Shown here: positions 47,969 through 59,700 of the stretch, one piece after another | Layout: each line of letters opens with the position of its first letter | How positions within the stretch are numbered: position 1 is the first letter of the stretch | Assembly: GCA_914767715.1 (NCBI GenBank) | Contig: OU612067.1 | Location: forward strand, 1,736,001 to 1,800,000 | Reading direction: 5' to 3' | Source: Membranipora membranacea | Lineage: Eukaryota; Bryozoa; Gymnolaemata; Cheilostomatida; Membraniporidae | DNA length: 64,000 bases | Position numbers and translations under genes: made by a program | Notes under the pieces: generated by a model | Told to the model about the DNA's origin: nothing | What the model saw: the letters and a program-made list of their open reading frames with translations, nothing else | The model's database searches: none

Positions 47969-49585
47969 TTAAAATAATTTTGGTGGCACTGTGGTGCCTA
48001 CAAATTCTTTTGTGATTGAGTCGATTAGATCCTGGAGTCCGTCATGAACATCAGAAATACCTGCAATAGAAAAAAATATTTACTGTCAGATGGAGCAATC
48101 AGATGGTAAGCTTGATATTCATTTCCAAATTAAGTATTTTTTCATTTTAATCTTAATTATTTGTAATTGCACTATTTTTAAGTAAGCAGGGGCTTCTCGA
48201 GATATTAATGGTTCCACTAATATCTAAAAAAATGTATCTTGGTGGATCTGACATATAAGAGTTCACAGAACTGAGCCATTACAGCAGACACACACATTCT
48301 TATACTTACTTCCTTTAAGATGATCATGGACATCAGGTGCCAGTTTCTTGACCTCATCAAAAACTCCTTTAGCTTTACTGAGAGCGTCGGCAGCCTTGAG
48401 AAGTGTGCTCAGCTTACTGTTATCACCCATAAGTCCTGACAAACTGTCCAATAATCCTCCTACATAAGTATCATACACAAGCTTTAACTTACTCAAAGTA
48501 ACCTTAGTCTCCAAATGCTTACAGGTACTAGAAGGTATCCTCTGGCACGCAAGAAGGAATGAAAAGGGCTAGATATTACATCTTGCAACTTTAAATAGTT
48601 GAAAAGGCAACATCTCATAACTGACATACGCGATGCTATTGTTTGATCTCAGTAAGTGTAGGTGAGGAGTTAATGTGATATGCAGCGACTAGCTGTCTAT
48701 CCCTGAGGTGACTTACTGGTCTGGAGAGCAGTGTCTTCTTTTGGGTAGTTATTACGGTAGATGGCACATACTGTCTTCAAATAAGGGAGGAGACTAAGTT
48801 TAGTCTTAAATGTGCCGGCTGGGCGGTCTAAATAAAAGTAAAAATTCAACCAGGAGTTAATCAGCTGCTAAATAGATAGTTTGGTGCCATTTCACCACTA
48901 TGACCAAGATAAATATATATATACATTTTTATTTTTATCCAAAGATGTTCTCCCTGATGTGCAAAAAAATTTAAATAAATAATTAATTCTAACTCAATTA
49001 AATGAAAACATTGCGTAATATCATACAAGTAGCCTGTTACTCCTTGATTATATTTCCCCTACTGCAGAAAATAAATAGTATATTTACATATAAATTTCCT
49101 CAGCTTTCAAATAGAAAGGTAAGTAAACTTAGTGTATGAGTTCAGGTTCCTTATCGAGTAGAGCTACACATTACACATTGAAAAATACAATTTAAAGTGA
49201 TTATTGAAAGACTCATCTCAATATTAAGTAAGGTCTGCTCTATATTTTGATATCGATCCGCAGCATATTCTGCGGAATGGCGACATTTGTTATAGGGCAG
49301 CGGATGATTGTAATGATAAAATTTCTTGATCAATTTTGTTCGTCGTATCAGATTTTGAAGATAACTAATCGCCATATTGACTATTGAGTAATTAGTTTGA
49401 CGATCTTTCGTGGAGGCATACCCAACACTTACTGAGAACTGTTAGGTCCGGTTTATATAATACTTACCAAGGATTGAGAGATCTGGAATAGTTTTGCACA
49501 TATCCTCAGCGATCCTAAGATTATCAGGCGTCAGCTCACTCATCGCTGCTAACACACAGACAGACAAGATAAGGATACACTTCAT
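47969..49585 (-). CDS. Small secreted helical protein, family B copy 2
   Basis: There are four coding exons (49468-49585, 48717-48827, 48310-48459, 47969-48060), with closing phases, giving 156 residues. The signal peptide is MKCILILSVCVLAAMSE. The cysteine positions of copy 1 are kept (AEDMCKTI; LKTVCAIY). Exons 1 and 2 have diverged strongly from copy 1, including a three-codon deletion, while exons 3 and 4 are almost identical to it (one Gly-to-Ser change in exon 3, few other differences). That contrast suggests gene conversion of the 3' half, or selection on the 5' half. Function is unknown. Confidence 0.82.
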
Positions 49586-51299
49586 TCTCACTGCTGAAAC
49601 TTTACGCTAAAATCTACAACATTGAAAACAGATTATAAATACATTGTCAATTTAAAATTAATGTTTTCTCTGATGTATCAGCTATACACAAGCACATGGT
49701 AGCATATAACAGTCATGGAAACCCTAAGAAATCATTGAAAACTGGTTAAATTAGCAAGAAAATCATTGCTCAAATTGTTAGAACCTTACAAAGAGTTTGT
49801 GACTTTGAATATTTCTATAAAGCAAACCTTCTAAATTGATCTCCAAACTGCAGATGCCTCAATATCCAGAATATTTAGGTTGTTTTGAAGGTAAGTCTAG
49901 AGTGAGCACTAGTTATAACAATAGTTATGACATGGAGTGTGGTGTCACGCCCCTTGCAAACAGACTGATTTGAACTTAGACCATATTTGACGTAAATCAG
50001 ACTGCTGACAATTCTCGTGACTTCCTGTAACAGGAGCAATTTGTGGTCAAGATAACAACGCCTTTCACGGTTATATTTAGTGTATAGAGCCTATCTGAAA
50101 ACATCGGGGTCATTACCGAGGATGAGCCTGCTTCTTACGTGATAATCTTACTGTATATGGTACCTGAATAGTATCTCATACCTGACAATTGCCCAGTTTC
50201 TAACCTAGAAACTGATATTAGTGAAAGCTCCAACATTTATGTGTTAGACTTGAGATACCAAAAAAGTTTTAAACAACAGCACATCTTTAAAGAGATCCTG
50301 AGCACATCACTGGTACCGACTCAGATATAGACCATGAAAACCTGGCTCGTTTCCTGTGTAAAATAAATATATATATTTTAGATAATATTGTAAGGTGAAA
50401 TGTCAATAATTATCAAAGGAATCACTCTCTAAAATTAAAACTTCCCTATCTCAGCCTCCGGATTCAATCATGCAAAGAATATCTTTGTGATGGAAAGTTC
50501 TGGCTGCTGAAAAACGGATGGTTTTCATGTAAATTTCAATTAGCTACCACAGTTTTTGTGCCATAATTTCACATTAATTATATTGCCAGCTATGCTATAT
50601 AGCTTTCTCACAGGGTCACTGTAGTTTAGAAATAATAATTAAAGGATCACTGTCACTACTCATGCCCAACAAATACAAAGTGTGGAATTCTACTAAATGC
50701 GGAACTAGATTATCCCCACTTGCATGTATTTTAATATTACACATCAAGAGCCAAGTCAATAGCAGTATCCCCCCCCCCCCCCCCCCCCCCCCGGTTTATA
50801 TAGCCCTAGACTAGTCTAAAACTATATCCGCTTTGAGCAGAGGCATCCATACATTGATTATTTGTAAAACTATTTGCTGCCGATAGAGCAGAACAAAGAC
50901 CAGTGATATCTTAAGCTTATAGGTGCCCTAAACACTCAAGTTCAATAGCTGTGTTTGAACAAAAGAATGTATATCAATTTCTAATCTTTTAAACCTTTTA
51001 AAGTCGCCTTGGCATGAGTCTAATGGGTTCTTTTCAAAAGCTTTTATTTTTGTAACAATAAAACAGGCCAAGTGCTTGGTAACCTGACTCAATGCTGCCT
51101 TTCACTTTCATGTCACTATCAATCCGAGTAAAATCTATTCTAATGTAGTCTGAACAATAAAATTACCTGCGCACATTAATAACGTACATGATTTTTGGCG
51201 TAAGACCAGCTTGGTATAACTTGAAACATGCAGCTGAGAGACTAAGTAGATAAGCGATACAAAGAGTAAATCTGGGTTAATTTGTGGTATTGTCTGCAG
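49586..51299. other. Spacer before the unrecognised plus-strand gene
   Basis: The first 500 bases are family B cassette flank. A run of more than 20 C lies at about 50770-50792. The 5' exon or exons of the following gene must lie here or further upstream, but I could not identify them. Confidence 0.4.
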
Positions 51300-54200
51300 T
51301 GGATATAATCGTAAGCTGGTTAGACTTAGTCAGCATGAATGTGAGAGATTATATGCACCAAATAACGGAGCAGAATGCAAACACTAAAGCCAGTGAGGAA
51401 GGCCAGGGAGAAGGCAAGAAAAAAATGACGAAAGAAGAGACTTTACAAGAGCAGCAGACCAAGAACAAGGTAAATAACATGTCGTGTGTTCTCCCTAATC
51501 ATCATGTGTGGTCCATCTAGATATCATGTGTTGCCCCCCCCCCCCCCCCCCCCCCGATTACCATACATTGTCCCTCCAAATATCATGTGTGGTACCCCAA
51601 AACATCATGTGTGTTCTCCCTAAATATCATGTGTATAGACCGCTAAGTAACGGCGTGTTATCTGGAGGATTGATTCCATTCAACCTGCCTATATTTGATA
51701 GTTAGAGTTTGATGAAGGTAGGATGCTGGAAATGTTGTTAAGACAGGATATAATGATCATCACCATCCTAACAATCAGTTTAAAATATTCAGTGGCAGGC
51801 GAGTTATTTCTCCTCATATTACTAGGATCTGACAATGCACATGTACAAAGTGCTGGCTAACAGAACCAAGGTACTAGACGAGGGACGGAGGGGGACGACT
51901 CAGCGAGTGAGTGATGTCATACAGAAGGTGATGTCTCGGGCTATGGAGAGAGAGACCATGTTCCAGACTTACTTCAGCAGCGCTCTCACAGGAGAGGATG
52001 TAGAGATGAAGATTGAGTTAGCCGACGCCACACGATACGAGATGAGGGTCTATCTGAAATCTTTCCCTCTACCAGAATCAGTACAGGTCAGTTATAGGGG
52101 GCGCTTAGAGCAGAGGATGATGGATAACTGTTGTTTGGTGCATTTGGTAAATTTGTCTGTTTGCGGACATTCTCCTTATAAGTACTGATCTAACATCACA
52201 AGGACTTGATCTTAATCATTTAGTAGCCAAAAGTCCGACTGCCAGTCCTCATATTGCATCAAAATACTATATCACAGCGATGAGAAACTATCAACCTTAA
52301 ACACTTTCTTTGGACAATCAATGAGTTGACCATCCAAAACGATTCAAGAAATCCACAAGTGACCTTCATCGAGGGAGGTCCTTTATTACCGTGACTATCT
52401 TGATCCGTAACCAGTTTTTGCACACTTCCGATCTCATGCTTATCTACTATACCTGCTGTAGATGAACTTTGGACTACAGTATAATGTACCACACGGCTGT
52501 GCTGATGTGACTATTAATAAACATATGGGTAGGGTGGAGAAGATGATAATAAAGAGTGACTGGGCATCGTGTATGTCCGGAGATACACTCAGTCCTCTCA
52601 AGATACTCCCCTGGTTCTCTGACGGTACGTGCAGATGGACAATAACAGACAATCTGTGTGGATTTGCGGTGATCAGATAATTTGTTTTACCCCGTAAAAA
52701 AGCCCTTGTAACAATGCAATTATGATGTCGTGCTCCCTATCATCAGAGGTTTAGCTCCCTACATGCTATATATCCGTTCAAGAACCCCTCATCATATCGA
52801 TATGGGTCACATATGTATTTTGGTAGTAGATATCATTATTGGCCTCTTTTTGGCGAGGTAAATGAAGATTTTTATAATGCTTTTTCTACAGTTTTTGGCT
52901 CAGGGAGATCCATTAATGTGAACAGACCACAATACCTTATTATAGGTTCCCTAAACTCTCAGAGAGCTACTAAGTGTATGGATGTTATTATGGAAGAATG
53001 ATATGAGCAGACCCAATACCTTTGCAGCCTCAATCACACATATATTGGAGCAGAGTTAAAAGAAATAGATTTAAGTACTTGGTGCTTAGTAACTAGATTG
53101 GTCAAGTTTTATCTGCATGATTTTGTCAGACCACGTTGTATTTCTAGACAAGATTATAATTGTTTTCTCTCGGACAAAGTCTCTTTAACTTCATACACCC
53201 ACCGATAATCCTTGTAGGAATACAGAAGGCAGTAAAGACCATACAGATGGATGATAGTGACCCAGATCATAATAAAATCACAGTGGAGTCCTGTGAGAAA
53301 GGAGTCCAACTTATAATTAGAACTGATGATAAAAAGGAGAAGCCAGGTAAGCTAGACATACACCCCAACCCCATACACCATGTCATCCCACGAGCTCAAC
53401 CCTATTTAACTTTAAGTTTCGGGTTCTTAGACCGAGTATATCTGATTTGGCACCTTTAATGGACACAATGTCAGGCACAGCTGTTCAAGTTCACAATGTG
53501 ACACCGGTCAAATAACAAGATACAGGTATAGAAGCGTTTAAAATTAAATATTGTCGGTATAAATCAAAATGGTCATTTCACTTATTATTTTCAGGGAAAA
53601 AGAATTCAATTGTATCCTTACAACAAGAGTCAAGCTCCTCCAACTCACCATCATCAGGGAAGCCCATGTCTGTGACAGTGACCTGTATTGTGAGTTTACG
53701 AGGTACAGGTGTACCTAAAGGTATGAGATTACAGCATGCACTCCCCAACAGAGAACCGTACTCATCACAGGTAATACTGTCACCGCTTAGCGCAGATTAG
53801 AAATGTTTAGTAGACTCTTACTACATGATAAAAAAAGCTGATGCATGATATGGCTACCTTATCATTCCTGGCAGAGATGAACAAGACATTTCCAAATTGC
53901 TCGCAACCATTGAACTACATGTATTGTTATGAGTAAACAGTTTACCTTATATAAAGTACTGAGCAGCAAGGATTCTGAGCGATATTATAATTTGAAGACC
54001 CCCAAAGAATTTCTATACTGCCATCATTGTGCAATAATAATATTCTGGGTATGCAAGCCAATATGACACACAATATTTTAACTGGATTGAATCAGGAAAA
54101 TGTTTGCAAAGTAACGACTGGCAGGTTTTCATAGTTGATCACCAGTTCAATTGAACAATTTAAAAAAAGATTAGTACAAAAAGAAAATTTCCTTATGGTT

Positions 54201-55559
54201 CAATTGTAATTCAACTAATGATTAAGGCTGATTACAATAAAATGAGGCTAATGTAACTAGAAACATAATAGAAACTTTCAAGCTCTTATCTGAAACAGAC
54301 CTCATGGATTACCGTAGCTTCAGTCCCAAATACGCTGCCTCCTCATCTGACGCCTCCCCCTTTGATGGAAATTTTACATGTTACGCATATTACTGACAGG
54401 GTAAGACAATAGTAGATGAGATGGCTGATGAGATCGATGAAGGTAGAAGCTTGTACACTCTCGACGCTTGTATGGATCCAGGAGACGAGCTGCAACCTGC
54501 TATAGGATTCTGGGAAACCAACTTCAAACACATGACGGAGAGGGTAAGTGTGTGACTTATATCAAACGTAGTTTGAGTTCCTACCATAAAATATGTCCCA
54601 TGGACACTTAGAATGTCGCAGACCGTCTAACTAAGTCAAACTCAATGTATAAGTATTAAGCTTAGGATTCATATATGATACTACAGGAAATCTAAAGCTG
54701 TGTAGCAGTAGATTTGTAACAGTAGATTTGCCGGGCGGCCACGGGTTTTTGTTTTTTAGTGTTCTTTGGATAAAAAAAACAAAAACCTGTGGCCGCGTGA
54801 CAAGGCTAGTGTAACAGTGTGTATACATTTACAACAGTTATAGGTATCTTGTACGACCAAACGATAGTCTTTCAGGTTACTTGTACCTCATACTACAAAT
54901 ACTTGCAGGTGATGCATGGTGCTAGAACATTTGGTAAGAATAACCTCATAGATCCAGCTATAAATGTGATAGAGATGATATCTATATCCCGACACTGGGA
55001 TATCCCTAATAGTGTTATCGAGACGTCAGCGCTCTGGGAATATAAGAAGTCAGCTAATAAACTCAGAAATGAGGCTATGGCATTCAAACATGTACTCACT
55101 AGGCTTCATGGATTCTTCCAATCAAAGGTAATTCACTTGTTACAATATACAATGACTATGACGAGTCCCACTCCGGACTCCAGTCGACTTTTATCTTTTT
55201 CAATAGCAGTAGGTAATGTGTAACTTTGAAACTTTATACCTGCATGTGACCACTTAGCTGCACATTATACTGTATATATGTTAGTAATGAAGCTGATGCT
55301 CAGATTAATGTTTATTTCACAGAGTTGTCCTCACTTCATGTTGGCTAACTTTAACATGTTGAAACTGGAGGATGAAACTTGGTGTGATGTCATAGCTAAA
55401 GAGATTGGAGACGCCATTGCTGCTCTGGATGATGACCCTGGACGACTCATCGACCTCACTGGTACCAATAAGAAGAAAGAGAAAAAGGATACGGTGATAG
55501 AAGAAGGGGACGCAGCTTCTCTACACAGTCAGAGTCATGTTAGTGTTAAAGAAGGATAG
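51300..55559 (+). CDS. Unrecognised intracellular protein, 5' end not found
   Basis: Nine exons join in phase: 51300-51469, 51706-51717 (12 nt), 51826-52086, 52462-52624, 53218-53346, 53595-53770, 54400-54543, 54909-55127 and 55323-55559, ending in TAG. They give about 502 residues, missing the N-terminus; the first listed exon starts after an acceptor (GTCTGCAG) with no convincing ATG. There is no signal peptide or membrane segment in the visible part. Landmarks are a Lys/Glu/Gln-rich stretch (GKKKMTKEETLQEQQTKNK), a mixed beta-type region (DVEMKIELADATRYEMRVYL; VQLIIRTDDKKEKPG), a Ser-rich linker (ESSSSNSPSSGK), an alpha-helical C-terminal region (NKLRNEAMAFKHVLTRLHGF) with AIAALDDDPGRLIDLTG, and a charged tail. 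I cannot assign a family. The coding quality (consistent phases, consensus splice sites) is strong. A possible AATAAA lies at 55806-55811. Confidence 0.75.
51706..51717 (+). other. Candidate 12-nt microexon
   Basis: GATAGTTAG|AGTTTGATGAAG|GTAGGA forms a phase-0 exon encoding Ser-Leu-Met-Lys between the exons at 51300 and 51826. Both inclusion and skipping keep the frame. Confidence 0.45.
54731..54798. repeat. Foldback hairpin in intron
   Basis: CGGCCACGGGTTTTTGTTTT and the inverse AAAACAAAAACCTGTGGCCG flank a short centre. This may be a solo-hairpin MITE within an intron of the unrecognised gene. Confidence 0.75.
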
Positions 55560-56708
55560 TCACTCACTGCCAGAGTAGAGGCGGCCACTATCATAATATG
55601 TTAAGATAATTTTAGAGATTGATACTGATACTCATATGAAGCTCACAGTTATTATACTCAGTCTTCCAGTCAGCGACGTTGCGTCCCGCTGCCACAAACC
55701 ATGTAGTATCGCATAACTTTTGTCCTCTGTGTAAATCATCTGCGTTTTTGCTTTCAAAAGTTCTATTTTTATAATAATAACATTATTCAATATGTTTCCA
55801 CAAAAAATAAATACTGACAAAATAGAATATGATACAGTGATGCAGTGGTTGATGAATTATTTATGGCTCTGACATTCCGCTGTTCGACTTATTTAGGAAG
55901 GATAAAACTGGGCAGGAAGTTCCAAATGTTTGAGAGAGTAATGGAATACAAAATTAAATTTAAATGTCTACAGCATGACACTGTTGAGCTTATACTAGCT
56001 TATAATGTTCAGGTGTCGGTGACTGACAATGAGAATTGCAGATTAAGATCTGCTGATGACATGTAAGCCATTGCGAAGGCACATAAGTTTGATCTATGTG
56101 GGACGAGAAAATCCCTACACAACTCTGCTATAATTAAGTAAAGAAATAATCTTTGGTTGGTAATGCGTGGCATGACTTTGACCTCCATACACACAATCTA
56201 ACCTCAATAAGGCCTATCTAAGTGAGCAAATTCTAATGCAGTCCCATCAAAACCTAGCACTTGCAATTATCATCCTTGTGGACAGTACTAAAAAATATCT
56301 AAACTCTCTTCAGCTTATGGGTGTATAGTTACTAGAATAGCCTATTGTGCGGTAGTTGTTCCCTCATGAGAAAACTCCACATACTGTCTGACAGTGGCAG
56401 CCTGGGGTGGAGGCCACCTCGTTGCCTATCAGCACTTCAATACCTCACACTGACTTCTCATGACCGAGCTGTGTTAAGCCGCTGCCCGCTGGACTTTATG
56501 ATATGACGTATTATAGCTGAGGCCACTCTGATCTTAAAGCAGACCATGGTTTAGTGGATTAAGAGGTAAGGAGGTGGAATGATGAGATTACTTCAGTAGT
56601 TTGTGAGGTGAGACACACAGACAGAGATAGTGAAGGTCTGATATCCTCTTTCCCTCCGTTCTCAGGGTGTGGCCGGCTTATACAGTCGGCTCGGTGGATA
56701 ATAATATA
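55560..56708. other. Gap between two convergent genes
   Basis: This is the 3' flank of the plus-strand gene and of the minus-strand GALNT gene. It contains the AATAAA at 55806. The open stretch at 55845-56066 has no splice or family support. Confidence 0.5.
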
Positions 56709-59700
56709 TTATAATCCTTCCACAGTCCATTTCTGAGAAGGTTTATCTGATGTACATTTTTCTGCAATGATAGAATAATTGATGAAATTTAAAAATTGCC
56801 AATCCAAAAAAAACCACAGGACTTATATATTGTTGATATTATCATATTCAATCCTAGGCTTGTTCATGTACTGTGTCCGCTTTATAGTTCTAACTCATAG
56901 CTGATAATTCACAAAATTATCAAGTCTGAAGTAGTGGTCCTGCCTTATAGAATATAACTTACCTAATTCGATAGTATGTTCATTCACAAGTGCAATACAT
57001 TGCTTTGTAGGTTTGTGTATTAAATGGCCTCCCTACAACAACAAAAGGAGTAGAGTTTAATGAAAATACGATCAATAAAGATGAGGCAGAGGTATAAGCA
57101 AACTTACAAGGCTTCTTGACAAGCAATCGCTAATATTATGAGGAATTCCAATCGGAGCGACTCTGTTAAGATAAACGATCATAATATCTATGGTGATGTT
57201 ACCATGACGTGATGCAATACGGCGTGACGTACCTCATAGAGCCAGGCCTGATTGCCACCCTGCCGATGGCAAGAAAATAATTTTATTTCTTGGCTGGATG
57301 ACGTTGCGTCCATACAAAGTTCATCTGTTCTGAATGCTAGATTATCTTCATATACAAATATCTGAAATCATTAAAAGCAAATCATTAACTTTCCCCCATA
57401 AGATATTTGATTGAGTTGTTTATTCTATTAAAATTAGGAAAAAATTATGGGGATACAAGCTGGTATGCTAAATGCAATTGGAAAGTTAAATTGGGGCAAT
57501 GCGATATCAATGGCTACAACACCAACAGCAGACCTACTCATTATAGTACTGTGACAATCGTTATCATATTGAGTAGTAGTATTAGAGTAAATCTATATCT
57601 GTATCACAGTCTCATCTTACCTGGCCACCTCCTCTCTCGTGACATCTTAGGGCGGTCATTTTATCACCAGATTTACCGCCATTTGCGTCTATACATGTAT
57701 TTTTCTCATCATTTATCAGCTACAATCATACAATATAATCATAGGATATGATCATTATATTAAACCTCTGAAAATCTAGATCTGAACTGGATAATATATA
57801 TATATATATATATATGATATGATATAATATAACATAATATAATATATTTACAATTCTAAATGCATGCAGAAGAAAAATAGCTGAAGATGTTTTATTTCAA
57901 TATCGTGTAAATGAATTTATTGTTTTGTCTGTTAAGTAAGTATTGAATTCCTGAATGTTTTGGTTAAGAAAGACATTGTGAACCGTCAAACCAGCCGGTT
58001 GAGATGGGATACACATGTTTCGGCCACTAAGTAAAAGACTTACTTTGCCAAGAGATTTATTGTATATAACTTACCCTGCCTAGAGATTTATAGTATATAG
58101 GGATGTGACTCTCTGGGTAAACATTCTGTAGATACCACTTAAAACTTTTACACTGAAGCTTCTCTCTGAACTTAATCCTCTCCGTCATATCTCCTGCGTC
58201 AGTGTGTGTTACACCTGCAGATATAAATGAGGCGATGAGATAAATCATACCAGTAAATATACACTATGAGTGGGCTATGAGTGGGGTGAGAAGGCCTCTT
58301 CTCAATGGTTTCCGTTTTGTTACATTTCTCTATCAAACCAATTTAATATTATTGAAATGTTGTGCTCATCTGTCACTGACGATAAATTTTGCCATATAAC
58401 ACTGAACAGATTTTCTCTAGTGTTTCTGGGTGCTGGACATTGCTGGACATTGCCCGACGGTGTGGCATAATACATTCTTAGCATGGCAAGATCTTTTGAG
58501 ATTGGTAAAACTGATTTCAAAGGGAATAGTGATATTGCTGTTAGGGTCTGACTCTCAAAAGTAAAATTGGTCCCATACCAAATGTTCATCCGCTTATGAT
58601 ACAATCAGTCCGTGAGACGGCATTGGCCGAAAACGAACCAATAACTTACCCGGATTCAGTTTATAGAAGAAGTGTTTGTAGTCATCCATCCATACAGATG
58701 CTATTCTTTGTGTATTATGATTGATGATCCTGGCCACACCACCGGGCCATGTATAGGGTGATATCTTACGGAACACGTGACCCACACGAGAACATGTAGC
58801 TATAAGTACCTGTCCTCCACACTGCCATATCTACACATAGAATATAGAGCTGAGGGTTAGGAAGGCTTTAATACTAGCACTAAAGCTATAGAAGAGTGAT
58901 ACAGAAATAAGTTATGGTCTTCTGATTATTCATGTCGAAAATTTGATTAGAGCCATAGATTTGATATCATATCATTATTGAGTCCATGATTAGGACACAG
59001 TGAAGGAAATATAAAGTGATTTTTTTTGAAGAATTTACATAAAAGTCTGTCTGCCTGTCTTGCAATGTTTTCACTCTTCTTTCCCACTTCCCTCGAACCA
59101 TCAGTCCCTTCGGTGAAACTACGAACATAACTTTATTTTGTCAATCTTATTAGCTAAACTGAATTTTGTTGTACTAGCACCTGTATATATTATATTGTAT
59201 ATCATCTGAGAGTGGGGTGAGCTGTGCGGGTGATGGTGAATATGCTACTTACCCTGAAGGACATCTCCAGATTCTCCCCTCCCCAGATATCCATACCAGG
59301 ATCATAAGATCCGATGTGATAAAAATACTCCTTGTCTATAGAGAACAGACCTCCTGCCATAGTAGGGGTCCTAAAATCATAAAAATATCACTCAGATTGA
59401 CAGCTCACAGTGACATACTATTTCAGTAATAATGGGTTTGAAAGCTGATGTATCTCAATTTTATTGATATCCTTGAACACGTCTAATTACATGTACTTCT
59501 TCCTCTTTCTTCTTCTCAAAATTTTGTGTAACACAACAGCTTCACAGATTTGTCCATGGGGTTATTGTAATAACTCTAAGGATACGTCTCACAGCATAGT
59601 AACTGATAACAGATTCATTGCAGGGCTTAGTCCTCTAAAAACCCAACTTCTACTGTTCCAGATTAAAAACAATATACATAGTCAAAGTAATTACATATGT

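Noticed and set aside
52800-53001. Plus-strand frame MYFGSRYHYWPLFGEVNEDF and on
   Set aside because: It lies within an intron between exons 52462-52624 and 53218-53346, which join in phase without it. It might be a transposon scrap, but no family could be named.
55845-56066. Plus-strand frame of 73 residues after the unrecognised gene
   Set aside because: No splice signals, family similarity or downstream context. It lies beyond the stop and the likely AATAAA of that gene.
56366-56400. Alternative last exon for GALNT ending in TGA or TAG
   Set aside because: The exon at 56709-56761 fits the donor phase and supplies the expected C and Q-x-W residues of the gamma lectin repeat, while this one does not.
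57060-57180. Possible extra GALNT exon with good splice sites at about 57109-57166 (minus)
   Set aside because: Its phase would bring a stop after the exon at 57233. The exon at 56963-57032 joins directly in phase and gives the expected lectin sequence.
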